The position numbers and the translations under genes were made by a program. Shown piece after piece: positions 47,101-60,300 of a DNA stretch of 64,000 bases. Every line of letters starts with the position of its first letter. Position 1 is the first letter of the stretch. The DNA comes from Drosophila miranda. Taxonomy: Eukaryota > Arthropoda > Insecta > Diptera > Drosophilidae. Location of the stretch: NCBI RefSeq assembly GCF_003369915.1, contig NC_046673.1, positions 20,761,718 through 20,825,717 on the forward strand. Direction: 5' to 3'. The notes beneath the pieces are model-generated. The model was not told the origin of the DNA, did no database searches, and saw only the letters and a program-made list of their open reading frames with translations.

Positions 47101-47553
47101 TACAAAATTATATTTAACATTAACTAAGTGCGGTGGTTGTTGTTTCAGAGGGATGTTTGTGGGCTGTTTGGGGAACTATGGGGATGTGGGAGATTTGGGT
47201 TCAGGGGATTTTGGTGGCTTTGTGGTTTTTGTGGGCGTCACCGGGTTATCATCCGAAGCATCGGCATCAGAAGCATCATTAGCAGCGCCACCAGCAGCAC
47301 TAGCAGGCCCATCATCAGAAGAGGCAGAAGCACCATCATCACTAGCCTGTCCCTCGCCTGTCGGCAGTGGCAGTAGCGGCGGACGACGTGCATTTCCTGC
47401 GCTATTGGGTTGGGGCCTGCCGCATGGGCAAGCGGATGCGAGTGCGGCTGCTGCCGGATGCAGGCGACAGCAACCGGGTCCTTGTGGCCACCACTGCCAA
47501 AGCGCTGGAGGGATGCGATTAGGCGCGCCAGGGGCAGCGCCGCTGGCACGTTG

Positions 47554-48333
47554 TTAAAGCTGCTGATGGTAGTGACTGAGGGACTGCAGCTGGTACTGAT
47601 GGGGGTGTGCATGGGGCGCCAGCGGGTGGCCATGTACATGGTTATGGTGGTTGTGTGCATGCTGTGCCAGCTGTCGCGCCACATTCGCCGCCTGATAGTA
47701 GGACAGCGACTGATAGGCAGCGTGCACGGAGGCTGCTGCTGCTGCCACTGCAGCGGCTGATCTGGGTATTAATGGCGGACCTACCATCGGTGTGGTTGTT
47801 GTTGGTGGCATTGGTCCACCTCCCAGCAGGGGAGGACGCACATAGCCCTGTCCGGACGGGGCTAAAGTTGTTGCTGTCGATGTTGTGGCAACTCCAGCTA
47901 CTGCTGCTGTTGTTGCTGCCATTGCAGTTGTTGTCACCGTTGCCGCCGCTGCTGCTGCTGCTGTAGGCGAGGCTGTGCTGGTTGTGGGCGTCTCCAGTAG
48001 ATAATGTAGTGTTTTCCTGTGTAGGGCTGTTTTCCCTCCTGCCGGATCGTTGCTGGTTTTGTTCGTGTTACTGCCAATGCCGCTACCGCTACCGCTACCG
48101 CTACCGCTGCCAATGCTGTGGCTGGTGGTTGCTGCTGCTGCTGCTGTTGTTGATTTGCTTTGTTGTTGTTTTGCTTCTGAACTGCTGCCTGCATCTGTAT
48201 TCGATCCCGTTGTGGTGGGTGTTGCAACTGTCGTTGTGGTTGTGCCGCCGGCCGCCGCTGTTACCGCCGCTGCGGCCGCTGCCGCTGTTGCATTTGCCAC
48301 TGCCGTCATCAGAGTGCAGGAGTCAAGTCTTTG
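47554..48333 (-). CDS. In-frame extension ORF after the Dora stop (possible readthrough)
   Basis: Directly after the Dora TGA the same frame runs 259 sense codons to TAA (47556-47554). The product is Ala/Thr-rich with a Gly-Ser repeat, then less repetitive blocks: KTALHRKTLHYLLETP, SGQGYVRPPLLGGGPMPP and SVHAAYQSLSYYQAANVARQ, then a His-rich segment. These look like coding sequence in residue choice and codon use. An in-frame ATG at 48309, 24 bases past the stop, would allow a downstream cistron. Readthrough of UGA-C is the simplest explanation for the shared frame. Alternative splicing around the TGA cannot be excluded. Confidence 0.5.
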   Translation of the reverse strand, partial: QRLDSCTLMTAVANATAAAAAAAVTAAAGGTTTTTVATPTTTGSNTDAGSSSEAKQQQSKSTTAAAAATTSHSIGSGSGSGSGSGIGSNTNKTSNDPAGGKTALHRKTLHYLLETPTTSTASPTAAAAAAATVTTTAMAATTAAVAGVATTSTATTLAPSGQGYVRPPLLGGGPMPPTTTTPMVGPPLIPRSAAAVAAAAASVHAAYQSLSYYQAANVARQLAQHAHNHHNHVHGHPLAPHAHPHQYQLQSLSHYHQQL

Positions 48334-51300
48334 TCATTTAGAATTGCTTTGGAGCGCCGCATTAATCTGTGTCCACAGTTCCTTCTTGCAGGATTTCGAT
48401 CTGTCACACAAAATAAAAAACCAAAAATTTATAAGTACAAAACGTCTCTTTTATTCCCCAATTAGATGGACCCCACCTCTTGATGGACTGCAGCCAGTCC
48501 TTGAACTGGGCACTGCCCTCGGGCGTGATCTGAAAGGCGGCCCTGGCGGCCACCACAATGCTGGCAAACTCCTCGTAATCCCCCTGCGTCAGATGATACA
48601 GCTTCTGGTGTATGCACTGGATGTACCTGAAAGAAAGAAACGCACATTCAGAGATCGGGTGTTCCTGGCACTCCCTGGGGTCTACTCACATCTGCTGACA
48701 CTTCTGCACCAGCGGCGTCAACGCCGAGCGCAGATGCTGCATCACCAGCTGATGGTTATTCCTGCCCAGATAGTGGGCCGACTCGATGGCCACGTCGTGC
48801 AGCACAAACGGACTCACGATCGAGTTGACAGCACAGATGCAGAACTGGTGGAGATACTGGGTGCCCAGCTTCTTGCTGATCCTCAGGAGCCACTTGACAT
48901 CCTCGCCGTATGGAGGATTGCGGGCATATTTGGCCTGCGGACGATCATCGTGAACGCGTCGCGCCAGCGTCTCCATGGCCAGCATTCCCACATTGTAGGC
49001 GGCCAGCAGATAACGCAGCTGAGTGGATCTGTGGAAGAGAGAAGATATACATTTGGGGGACATATTCCGCCAGTGCACGTGTAGACACTCACGTGAATTG
49101 ATGTGGCTGACGCTGTCGCACTTGCGGCTGGGAGGGAGGTGGCTGCTGCTGCTGGGGCGGAGGTGGTGGCGCCTGCTGCATGAATGGATACACGGGATGT
49201 TGATGCTGATGCTGGCGCATGGGCACACCCACGCCCACTCCAACGGGCGGACCATTGGGCGGCGGCGGAGGCGGCGGTCCGTAGTAGCCTTGTGGTGGTC
49301 CCATCGGCGGTCCTTGCGGTCCCGCCTGCAGGGCCTGATACGCCTGTGGCGGCAGTGCCTGGAAAGCGCCCGGTGGCGGCGCCTGGAATGCTGGCGGCGG
49401 CTGATGGCCCTGCACCGGATGACCCGGCGGCGCCTGGCCAGACATCTGCACCTGTTGTTGCTGCTGCTGCTGCTGTTGCTGTTGCTGTGTCGACGGCTGC
49501 TGCTGCGGCTGCTGCTGGTATCCGGCATAGGCCTGGGGCGGGGGCGGTGGACCCGCGGAGATGTACATCTGCATCTGGCTCGGCGGATAGCTGAGATTGT
49601 GGTGATGCGCATAGATTCCCTGGCAGAAGCTGTACGGCGCATACGGAGCCAGCCCGATGGGCGCCAAAGCAGCCACGCCTACGCCCACGTTCACTCCGAC
49701 GCCGGGCTGGAAAGCCTGCGGCGTGTTCACGGATGTAACAACGGGCGAGGGCACCGCCACAGAAAGGGGACCCGCTCCAGGACCTCCGGGATTCGACATT
49801 CCCAGCTGCTGCTGTTGCTGCTGCTGCTGCTGTTGTTGTTGCTGTTGCTGCTGCTGCTGCTGGGCCGCCGCCTGCTGTTGCTGCTGCTGCTGGTGAGCCG
49901 CCACCTGCTGCTGCATCTCGTGCTGCTGCTGGGATTCGATGAGGGCGCTCAGGCTGACCGCCGAGTGGTCCATGGGGTCCTCGTGCTGATCGTGCTCGCT
50001 GTTGTTGGGAGAGACGCGCATATACAGCTCGTACCAGTAGCGGGCCACCTGGAAGAGCACCTCCGGATAGACGCCGCCGCCCTTGGCTGCCGTTTCGACG
50101 GTGAGGCAGGCCCGCTCCAGCATGAGATCGCTCTGCTCCTTGCACTGCAGTATGGCGCGCTGTATCTCATTGGGATTGAGGGCGGCGGCATGCGGCAGCA
50201 CGGACAACGCCAGCTCGGCGGCCGGATACACCATGTTGCTGTCCCAGCCGCGTGAGGCCCGATCTGCCATGCCAGCCGCCTCGGGCGGCGTCAAATGCGC
50301 CTCCCAGGTGTCTATCAGGAAACTGATGGCCGGCGCCCCAATCTCCATGGCCTGGCCGAGGATCCAGGAGACGTGCGACGAGTACGTGCGCGACAGCCAG
50401 TTCGGGCTGACGCAGTTGTGCAGCCCGAGGGCGTACAGACCCAGCTGGAAGGCGCACATGTGCAGCGCCCGATGGGGTCCGTGGTGGTTCTGGCTGGTGC
50501 TCGCCTGCGTAAACAGCGAGGTGGAGCTATTGCCGCCGGCCTTTGTCAGCACGTTCTTGGCCAGCTCGAACATAAAGTGGGCGCTCGCCTCCGAAGGCTG
50601 GTTGGGTATCGAGGGGTAGGCCCGTTTGCCCTTGTATCGGCTCTCCTTGCTCCGCCCGCTGCTGTTGCTTCCGCCTCCTCCTCCGGAGCCATTGGGATTA
50701 CCATTGGGATTGTTGTTGTTGCTGTTGCCGCCGCTGCCAGAGGTGCCGGCATTGGCCCCCGTTCCCGAGTTGCCGCCGCCGCCGCCCGCCTGACCACCGC
50801 CTCCTCCTCCGCCGGGTACCATGCCCTGGCCGGACTGGCTGCCCGCACTGCTGATGGCCATGCTCAAAGCGCACATGCTCAGCTCCAGTTCGGCACTGGT
50901 CGAGCTATGGGGCCGGCTGTTGCCACCCACACTGCCATAGTCCGCCGGCAACAGTTCGCAGAGATTGACAACGCCCGAGCCGGGATTACAGCTCGATGCT
51001 CCTCCACCTCCACTGCAGCCAGATCCTCCACTGGATCCTCCCCCATAGTCGTGCTCCTCGCGCCGCGAGGGTTGATTGCTGGGCGTCCGCACCGGGGGAT
51101 TGCTGGAGTAGTAGGCAGAGAGGAGAGGGGCCTTCAGCAGGGTGTGTATATCCCTGTCCAGCAGCTTCTCCATGATCTTGGCTATCTTCCGGGGCTCGTC
51201 CTTGTAGTGGTAGAGCAGGGTCAGGGCCAGATCGCCACGTTGTCGTCGCGTTCCCTCGCACAGCAACGGATGCTCTGCCTCGGAGACATTGGCCTTCAGC

Positions 51301-54300
51301 CCCAGAGCGGCCACGGCGGCCTCAAAGCCCAGATTCTCGTCGTTGTTCTGCTTGTAGAGGAGCAGCCGCGAACCGCAGCTGACCAGGCTCTTGTTGGGCA
51401 GAGATCCCGCCACCGAGACGGAGCTGGAGCCCACGGTCTGCTGACTGAGGGTGACCAAAGCATCAAAGATGAAGGTGGCCAGATTGATGGGCAGCAGTGC
51501 CTCGCCGCGAGTCTTGAATGTGCCGCTGCGTAGCTGTTCGGCCCGCTCTCGTATCACCTGCAGCTCCGCGGCGGCCAGGGGCAGCCGCTTGAGGAGCGCC
51601 AAAATGTCCGCCTCCTGGTTGGCCAGCTTCACCTCCAGCGGCTTGGTGCTGGCCGGCGGTCGAGGCATCTCCAGCGCGAACAGGCATATCCGGAAGCCGA
51701 TGTGATAGTGCTCCGAGTTCTCCGACAGAACCGTGCAGAGGAAGGCGCACTTGGACAGGGTGGCCGAGGCCACCACCGTCAGCTGATGGGAGATCGGATT
51801 CACGTTCTGCTTCTTGCCCTTCCGCTTGGGCACGGGCGGCAGCTCGAGCAGCAGATTGGGGGGATTGGCCAGCATCTGTTCGGCCAGACGCACGGCCAGT
51901 ATGCACGCCTCCTGGCCGTGGCCGTGGGCATGCAGTCCCTCGGCCCGGGCCAGCAGTATGTCCCACGCATCCTCTGTGGGCCGCACATTCGAGAAGATGT
52001 GCGGTTTGTCGTGGGCCACAGCCACGGCGGCAGCCAGGGCACGGGCCGCTGCAAAATTGGAGTGGGAGACGCTGCTGCCGCTGGGTGGATGTGGATTCAT
52101 CGATGCTCCGCCCAGTCCCATTCCCAGTCCTATGCCCATTGCCATGCCCATGCCGATGCCGATCCCTGCTCCTGGCAGGTGAGGCGTCTGCACAGCTGCC
52201 TGTCCCATGGCTGTGGAGCCAGAACCTGCCGCCAGTGCCGCTCGAGCCGCTGCCGAGGTGCTGGGCACAGGCGTCAAATCGCCTCCTGCTGGTATGGGCA
52301 CTCCTCCTCCTCCGCTGCCAGATGGCATGGCTCCGCCTCTTCCCACCGCTGCATGGGCGAAGTCATCGCTGCTGCTGCTGAAGGACTCGTCCTTGCTCAA
52401 CCTTCGGGCTGGCTGCTGCGTCGAGGAGCCTCCTTCCACAACTGCCTCCTGTCCGGCCATCAGCATGGATGAGGTGGAACTGTTCGAGCTGCCCGAAGCC
52501 GTCGATGCCGACGAGGATGACGATGCCGACGAGGTGTCCGAGGTGGAGCAAACTCCCTGCTCCCCGGTACCACCCACACCGCCGGCGCCTACGCCACCGC
52601 CGGGCCCCAGGCCGGGCTCGTCTTTGCTCTGCTGGGAGACGGCATCGAAGCTGCTCTGCGAATCGGACTCGGTTAGGGTCGACTTCTGGCCGGGCACAGC
52701 CTGTGCCGGTGTGCAATAGTTGTGGCTGCTGCTGTTGTCGCCTCCGAAGTCGTCGTTCTCGCAGAATCCCTCGCTGCTGGCGCTCGAACGGTTGCCATCG
52801 GCACGACCAGCACCTGCTGGTGCTCTTCGGACGCCTCCTCCTCCTACGACGTTCGGGCCCGCTCCCGATCCACTGGCTCCCGCCGAGCTGCTCGGCATTT
52901 GCTGCTGTGCGGCATCGGCCTCGCCATTGGACATGCCACCTCCTGCTCCAGCTCCTCCTCCGTTTACTGCCGCCACTCCTCCCACGCCGCTGCTGCCACC
53001 TGCCTCGGCGGCAAGTCCCAGTCCCGCGGAATATTGACGGCCCGCTCCGGCCAGGATGGGCGACTCGATGGCAGGACTCGCATACAGTCGGTCGCGGAAG
53101 GGTCGATCCAGGCGCTGTTTGAAGGCACCCGGATGCAGGCCACCGGACGCATGCTCGTTGGAGGAGCTAAAGTAGTTGTAGTGCTTGTTGTTGCTCATTA
53201 GGGCCTGGGTGGCAATGAGCGTGCCCGGGGGAATGGCTGCACCGTCGCCCTTGATCTCCGTGTGCTTGAAGCAGGTGAAGGGGGAGTAGTAAATGGGATT
53301 CGTGTCGTGGGTGTGGGTCACGCCCGGTATTTGATAGTCCTCCCAGTCCAGATAGCACGCCTCAATGGCCGGCTTGAAGCCAATGAAGAGCTCCGTGTCA
53401 GAGCGGGAGTTTATCTGGTGCTTGTTCGTGTACGAGGAGGGCATCATGCGGCTCTTCACCACCCGATCGAGTATCTTCAGATGCCAGGCGGTGAACTGGG
53501 CATGCAGCATGTCCCGCTCGTCCGGCGCCAGGCCGGGATTCAAAGCGGCCAGCCGCCACAGTGCCACAATCTCGTCGCACAGCGAACTGCACGCATGCTG
53601 CAGGGCCGTCGAATTCGAGTGCGTGTTCGAGTGCTTGCCCCCGCTGTGTCCATGGGAGCCCATCATCAGGGCCAGCTTCGTTTGGAACCACCAGATGAGT
53701 ATCTGGTCGCAGGCCATACACTCCTCCGTGATGATCTCCAGCAAACGTACCGCATTCCGATCGCACCGCCTGTACATCTCCCTCACAATCGACAACAGAT
53801 TCCACATGCCCTCGGGCTCTCTGCCCCGCAACGGTCGCAGGAGTGAGCTCCATTCGGCCGCCGCTGGGGGAGCCGAATTGGTCAGATAGTTGACATCACT
53901 ACAGAGACAAAGAGAAAGACGGGGAGATGGGCAGGGGGAGGGGGTATTAGAGCCTTTCTGAGCGGACTAAAAGCGTTCGGATTATACCTGAATACAATCG
54001 GGGCGGGCAAGCAGAATTTGATGAGGATCCGCTTAATGTTGTTGTGCAGCGTCTTCTCGTCCAGATACCAGCTGGTTTGGTCATTAATCGATGCCCCCGC
54101 CGTCGGATCTGGGGCCCCGCACACCGTATTGATGGCCGTCGGCTGGGCACTCAACAGCTCGTCCAGGAGCCGCTGGGCCGTCGGCAGAATCTGCTGCGGC
54201 AGCTCACTGATTAAATATTGGGCGAACTTTTGCAGCTGATCCCTTTGGAGGCGTGTCAGGGACTCGGAGACAGGGGCACGCAGGCAGACCTCCTGCGGCT

Positions 54301-57300
54301 GCAAAGCGGAAAGACGGGAGAAAGTCAGTCTGGGGTGTATCTGGGGGATAACTGTCGTGCAAGATGGGGACACTCACGCAATGGATGCGATGCAGACAGA
54401 CTGCCACCACATGGGAGCACCAGTAGGCCGACGAGGTGCACGTGCAATTGCAGGAGGAGATGCGACGCCGGTCAAAGGTCACCGCCACATTGAAGTACGC
54501 ACGCGGCGTCTGATTAACCACGCTGGCCGACAGATGAAAGCCTGTAAGAGCAAAAGCAGAGCCGTGTATCAGAGTGTTCAGAGCAGGAAGCCAGCAAGCC
54601 AGATCCTTTCTTACCTATCTGCAGGGGATCCTTGACAGCTCGCATGCGAAACAGTTGATCGCCCCGATTGAACTCATCCGCCGAGCTATTGGCCAGGCAG
54701 GAGTACAGCCGTATGTCCTCCTCATTGTCCGGGAAACTCCAGAAAGCGATGCGCAGCTGCAGTTGCTCCGGCACCGGCGGATAGACATGCTCCACCAGCT
54801 CGAACGGTATGTAGGAGGCGACACAGCGGGCGGTCAGTTCGGCCAATGTGGAAACCTCTGTGGAAAACACAACACAAAGAAAGCGAAAATTAATTAAATG
54901 TGTCCAGCAAACCAAAATTATACCTCAGAGAGGGAAAAAGAAATGAAATGAAATGAAATGCCTGTGGGACAAGTTCTAGAGATTAAAGGACACCTCAAAT
55001 TACATTCCACAAGATGATGGGGGAAAAGGATCAAATGAAATGAGAATGCTGAAAGCAATTACGCTTGAACTCAAAGGGAATTTTTGTAAGTAGTAGTATA
55101 GTATAGTATTTTTGAAATATCTATGCTCCAGTGAGACACCCCCCCCTCGGCTTACACTCAACAGGAGAGGAAGTTCCATGCCACTAGTGGGAGAGTTGTA
55201 GTTCAAGGAAAAACCCAATCTCAGCCCATTTCATGAGTCGCAGCAATTCAAGGACATGGAGGAAATCCAATCAAATTAAATAAGAGATTATGCTCATTGG
55301 TGGCGTTGCCACCCAGGGACAAGTAGCTGTAAATAAATGGACAGCATAAATAATTGCTCTCTTCACATTGCAATGCAAATGAATTGGAAAGGTCAGCATT
55401 ATGCTCTGGCGAGAGAGTACATGGTATCATTGATTGAGGAGCATCTGAAATGACTAATTCCACATCTCTCTCGCTCACTCTCACTCTCTCTCTCTCTCTC
55501 TCTCTCTCGGCCAATAATTAAAGACAAACAAAGCGGGGTAAAGCTACACGCACTCTCTCGCACACAAGACAAGACAGAGAGACAGACACACATACATACA
55601 TATACACATGTCAGACATTTATTAATTAAAGAACTTTTATATGGCGCACGGCCAATGACCAGGAGAGCCCAGAGCGCAGTCCGAGGAGAACAGAGAGCAT
55701 AGAGAAGAGAGCACAGAGCAGAGGAGTGCAGAGGAGTGCAAAGAGAGAGGTCAACAACGTGCTGGCTGTCGCTGCTTCTTCGCTGTGTATGCACATACAT
55801 ATATATGCACATACATACATGTGCGTGCGAGGGAAAGCCTTCTTGCACGTATGCATGCCAGGCTGTGTGTGTGTGTGTGTGCGTGCGTGAGTATCTTGGC
55901 CACGCATTTTTAGCCCTCTATTTGTTGTCGGGTGTGCTCCTCCTCTCTTTGTGGACGTTGTCTTTGCAGCAAAATTGAGTTGTAGATAAACAAAACAAAA
56001 TAAAATTCAAAAATTCAATGAATTGGCAAGCAAATAAACAAATGCAAAAGGCAAATGCTGCCAACGACAGTGCGGTGCCCGCGGGGGGAGCGAGCGGGAC
56101 CAACAACAACAATGGCCTGCATTTTAAAGGTCTCGTTCCCATTATTTTTTTGCTTGCTTTAAAGCTCAAAAGCAAAGCAAAAAAAAAACGCAAAAGCCCA
56201 CACGAGCAAATGCAAAACAAAGAAGCGACACAAAACAGAACTGAAAGAAGAGAAGTTTTCTTGTGTGCTTTAGCATAAGGAGCAAGGGGAAGTGCAGCAA
56301 CCAGCAGCAAAAAAAAAAGTTCAAGTTCGCCCACGCAAAGAGAGAGGGTGCAGGCAGATTTAGAGGAAGAAAGAGACAGAAAGGGAGTCTAAGCGACAGA
56401 GAGTCGAGTCATCTAGAGAAGAGCATTTAACATTTGACCGGAGAAACCAGATCCGAAAGCTTTCACTATCATTATGGGTTAATGGACTCCTCTCCAGCCC
56501 TTGGATACCAGCCATGAGCCCGGGCTCTCCTAACGGACAGGACTCTACTCATATGATGTAAAATAGAACTGCACATCTAGTAAATAAAGCTTCTATTAAA
56601 TACTCTACAATTTTGAGCAAGTAAAGCGTAAATCTATTATATGTTAAGGGAAAAATATGTTTGATAATCGCATATAGGTAAATATCGTGGTTAAAACAAC
56701 AAAAATGGTTTACGCAATGAGTAAAGCCACTTTATAGGCTTTTCTGTACTGCATGTGTGCACTTAATAGGAGAATTCAAATTAAAAATCATTCCACCTAT
56801 TCACATGAACCTTTCAATTACCATGATTGCATGGGCAATCCAAGTCACTAAGAAATTCGATTATTCGAAAATCCACACGCGTTAAAATACAAAAATATAT
56901 TAACCATCCTGCAGGAAACAAAACAAAAACTCAGTCTCTCAGTCGAAATCGATTCGGTAATAATAGCATTTCCATATAAATTGCGCAGTTGGGAAATAGT
57001 TCAATTACAGTTCTCTATTGAGGATGTTAGGCGTAATTGGCCTACGGAAAGGAATATACAAATTATGAAAATACGTGCATTTTATTGGTGGATTTTAGAT
57101 GCAATGTAGAAATTTCCAAATCGATGACACTTCAAAAAAATGCACAAATATGTGCCATTAAGTGATCGATACTCCGATAAACTGGCTGGGGTTTGCATTA
57201 AATATGGCCATAATAAAGCTGAATCGACAGCACTGAACAGCTCTTTGTTTTGTTTGTTTGTTTGTTTTCTTCTCCTCGTTCGTTCTCATTTTTCGGTTTC

Positions 57301-60300
57301 GCTCTCGCTCTCGCTCGCGGTCGGGCAAGCTGCAAACCAGCTCCGTTCGTGCGCCGTGACGACGTTGGATGGTGTCGTGGTCGTCGCTTAATTTTCAGAC
57401 ACTTTGGCACCATTTTATTCAAAGTCATTTTCCGCAAGCGTTAACTTATTGCTCATGCCTATCCCTCCTCATATACGGATACGGAGACACACCTCATACC
57501 CCCATAAATGAAAAAATATTTTCTGCTTTACTCATTTCAATTTCATTTTTCTCAGCAGGAAAATAAACGAAACAACGGAATGAAAATAAAACAATTAAAT
57601 GCATTTGTCCGATGAAAAATCGACTTAGCTAAGGCTGCGGAGGGGCCGGCCATCGGCTCGGATGTTAATGGTGATTCCAATATCCCAATGAGTCACACAA
57701 ATTTGATTGAAGAAGGTTTAATAACCGATTCGTTTGTGTTTCTTTCAGCTGGTTCAAGGCTATTGCTTCAAACAGGTTTGTTTTGTATTGTATTCCGTTC
57801 CCCTCTTTTATATGCAGGTACTCTGCTGACTCTGTTCCCCCCACCTCCCCTATCTATTTGAGCTCGCCTCTGGTCTACTCTGCTCTTTCCTTGCTCTTGC
57901 CCACTCCTTCCTCTTGGCGATTTTTCGTATGCATTTCAATTTGTTTTCCATTTGCAACGACCAAGATATGTAACAATAATAATACTCGTAATAATAAAAA
58001 CAAACCTCATGCTCCAATTATTTTTGTTATTACGGAACGAATTCCCAAAACAAAGTTGGGCAAGAGGTGCTGTATGCTAGATTGCTGAAGTCCGATTGTG
58101 CATCCGTCATGTGTTGAACAGTCATCGACGGCGACGTTCCCTGGCCTCCCAGATAGTAGTAGTCGTGCCGAAAATTATGCTCGTCCGCACAACATATCCC
58201 ATATGGTCTACTGGCTAGGACTGCGTTCTGACCCTCTCCCTAAGGGCCGGCATTCGATTCCTGGTATGTTTTTCAGTTTTTTTTTTGTTTTTTTTTTTAA
58301 TGTTCAACAAAGTTTTTTGTGTTGCCAGCATGTTTCGGGTTTTGTCTGTTGTTCGACATGACAAATTCAGGTTATACAGAACAAAAAGTTTGGCTCGAAA
58401 AAGAAACAAAACAAAAAACAAAGAGAAAAAGATAAACTAAGGAAAAAGAGGTCAAAATGCAAGCCATCATTTCCATGGTGTGAGTGTGCCGTACTGTGGT
58501 GGATCTGGTCTGTCTTGCATATGCTCGTGTAATTGTTGGGGCTGCGGAAGTGCATGAAACTGATATGCACAGCGAAAAGTATGAAAAACTGAATGCATTC
58601 CCGTTGGTTCGAGCGAAACTTAATTCGAAATTGACACACACAGCCCTCGACCCACTAATTAGATGATGACATGTGGCAACGCCAAGCACTTAACACGCAC
58701 ACATACTCGTAGGCCCCCCACTAACGCAGAGTTGCACTGTCAGCAATGCAGCGTGACCGACACACGGTTCATTTGGGGTCGTTACATATCGACAAAAATA
58801 ACAATATGCTGCATTTTGAAAAGATATAGCTCCAGCCTTCAATAGAATGTAATAAAATATCTGAAGATCCTCTGAGATCTATTCAGGGTTTATTTTGGTT
58901 CGTTGGAACGGAAAATATCACCACTAAATTGGTACTTTTGTAAATTAAGTAAATTGTAAATTATTTACTTAACCCTCTTCAGACCCTATAATCGCACTGA
59001 GGTTCGACTGAGATGATAGTTTTGTAGCAACAATATATAAGAATATATATATACATAGATCAAATCAATTGCTTTCCCTGTCGCTCCTTTTCACGTGATC
59101 AAGGCTGTCTGCAAAAGGGAGAATGGAATCGTTCATGTCGCTGTATGTCTTTATTTTTATTACATCCCCCTCGGGCAGGTGTTGGGTGTGCGGTGCGTTG
59201 TTGTGGTGGTATCCTTGAAAAGGTTCTTTGACACAACACAATGAAGCAAAGGAGCAGGCAAGGAATAAGAAGATGGGGGAAAAAGAAGATAAAGCAGACG
59301 GCATCGGCGACGTCAGCGTCACTGCTGGCAGCGACATAATTTTGAAGCAATTTTGTTGTTTCTTTTTGCGTTTTGCGGTTATTGTCTTTCGAGCATGAAA
59401 ATGCAGCTGGCATTACACACACACACACCTAGAAGAGAGGATGGACGAATGAAAGGTGTATTTTAAAAGGTAAGGGCTTTTCTTTTCCACCCTCACTCTT
59501 GCTCTCGCTCTCGTTCGTCATCTCTCTATAATTTTTCACCAAGTGTAAATACACCTTTGATGGATGATAAACTCTCTATTAAGGTGTCTTAATAAAAGGA
59601 CAAGCATTCATGCTCTCCTCGCTTATGGCCCCTACTACCTTTTTGTGTCTGCAGGAACCCTATCGTTATCGTACCTCACCTTGTATTAATACACCATGCC
59701 ATCTGCTAAACTGCACGAAGATGCTTTCAATCTTTTTCTCTCTCTTTCTCTGTATGTTGTCCTCTCCCCAAGGCTACTGGACGCTCTCTACAACAATCTT
59801 ACAAAGAATCAAACGAAGGCAGAGGAGCTAAGAGAGAGAGACGACCAGACGTGCTAGCAGCGCCGTCGTAGTCGCAGCCGCAGTCGCAGCTAAAGATTAC
59901 ATGCTGATAATGCTGCTGCGACGGCGCACAGGATACAAGATAGAGAGTGTCAGAACGTCGTCTCTCTCTCTCTTTCTCTAGCTCTGAAGGGCCCAAAAAC
60001 ACACACACAGTCGAAAAATACGTAATAAGCCACAAGACAAGAAAGGAAGCAGAAACAAAACGTAACTAACAAAAGTCGTGATTTTGACTTTAGCGATAAG
60101 CTGGCGAGGACATTGGACGGATATGTCTGGCCGGTCTGTTTCTGTACTTGTTCTGAGGCAAGAAGGAAGGTAGGGCTCAGACCCCAGACCCCAGAACAGG
60201 CAATACCATTGCAGACAATGTAATTGTGCTTGTTGTTGCTCTTAAGCCAATTTTACACAATTTACAAAAGAGCGAAGAAAAGGTCATGCGTATGATTTCA

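Larger units (their letters stand above)
41870..47553 (-). other. Probable very long A-rich 3' UTR of Dora
   Basis: For about 5.7 kb the plus strand is strongly T-rich (runs of TTTTTGTTTTT), so the minus strand reads as A-rich AACAAAAAC sequence, as in long fly 3' UTRs. The asymmetry starts below the Dora stop and ends near 41870, where AATAAA hexamers occur on the minus strand (near 41918). UGUAAAUA Pumilio-type octamers lie on the sense strand near 42845 and 45310. Small GC-richer islands occur at about 43485-43550, 43950-44060, 45325-45450 and 45570-45690. Confidence 0.45.

Noticed and set aside
47153-47557. 134-codon plus-strand frame (Ser/Ala/Pro-rich)
   Set aside because: The minus strand carries the more convincing coding signal and no plus-strand promoter or splice site is evident.
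48883-50145. 420-codon minus-strand frame overlapping Dora exon 5 in another frame
   Set aside because: The Dora frame is supported by alignment to ZSWIM8. The overlap is Ala/Gly/Arg repeat translation.
49023-51533. Long plus-strand frames of about 410 codons opposite Dora exon 5
   Set aside because: Reverse reading of Pro/Gln/Gly repeat codons gives Arg/Leu/Ala-rich text with no domains.
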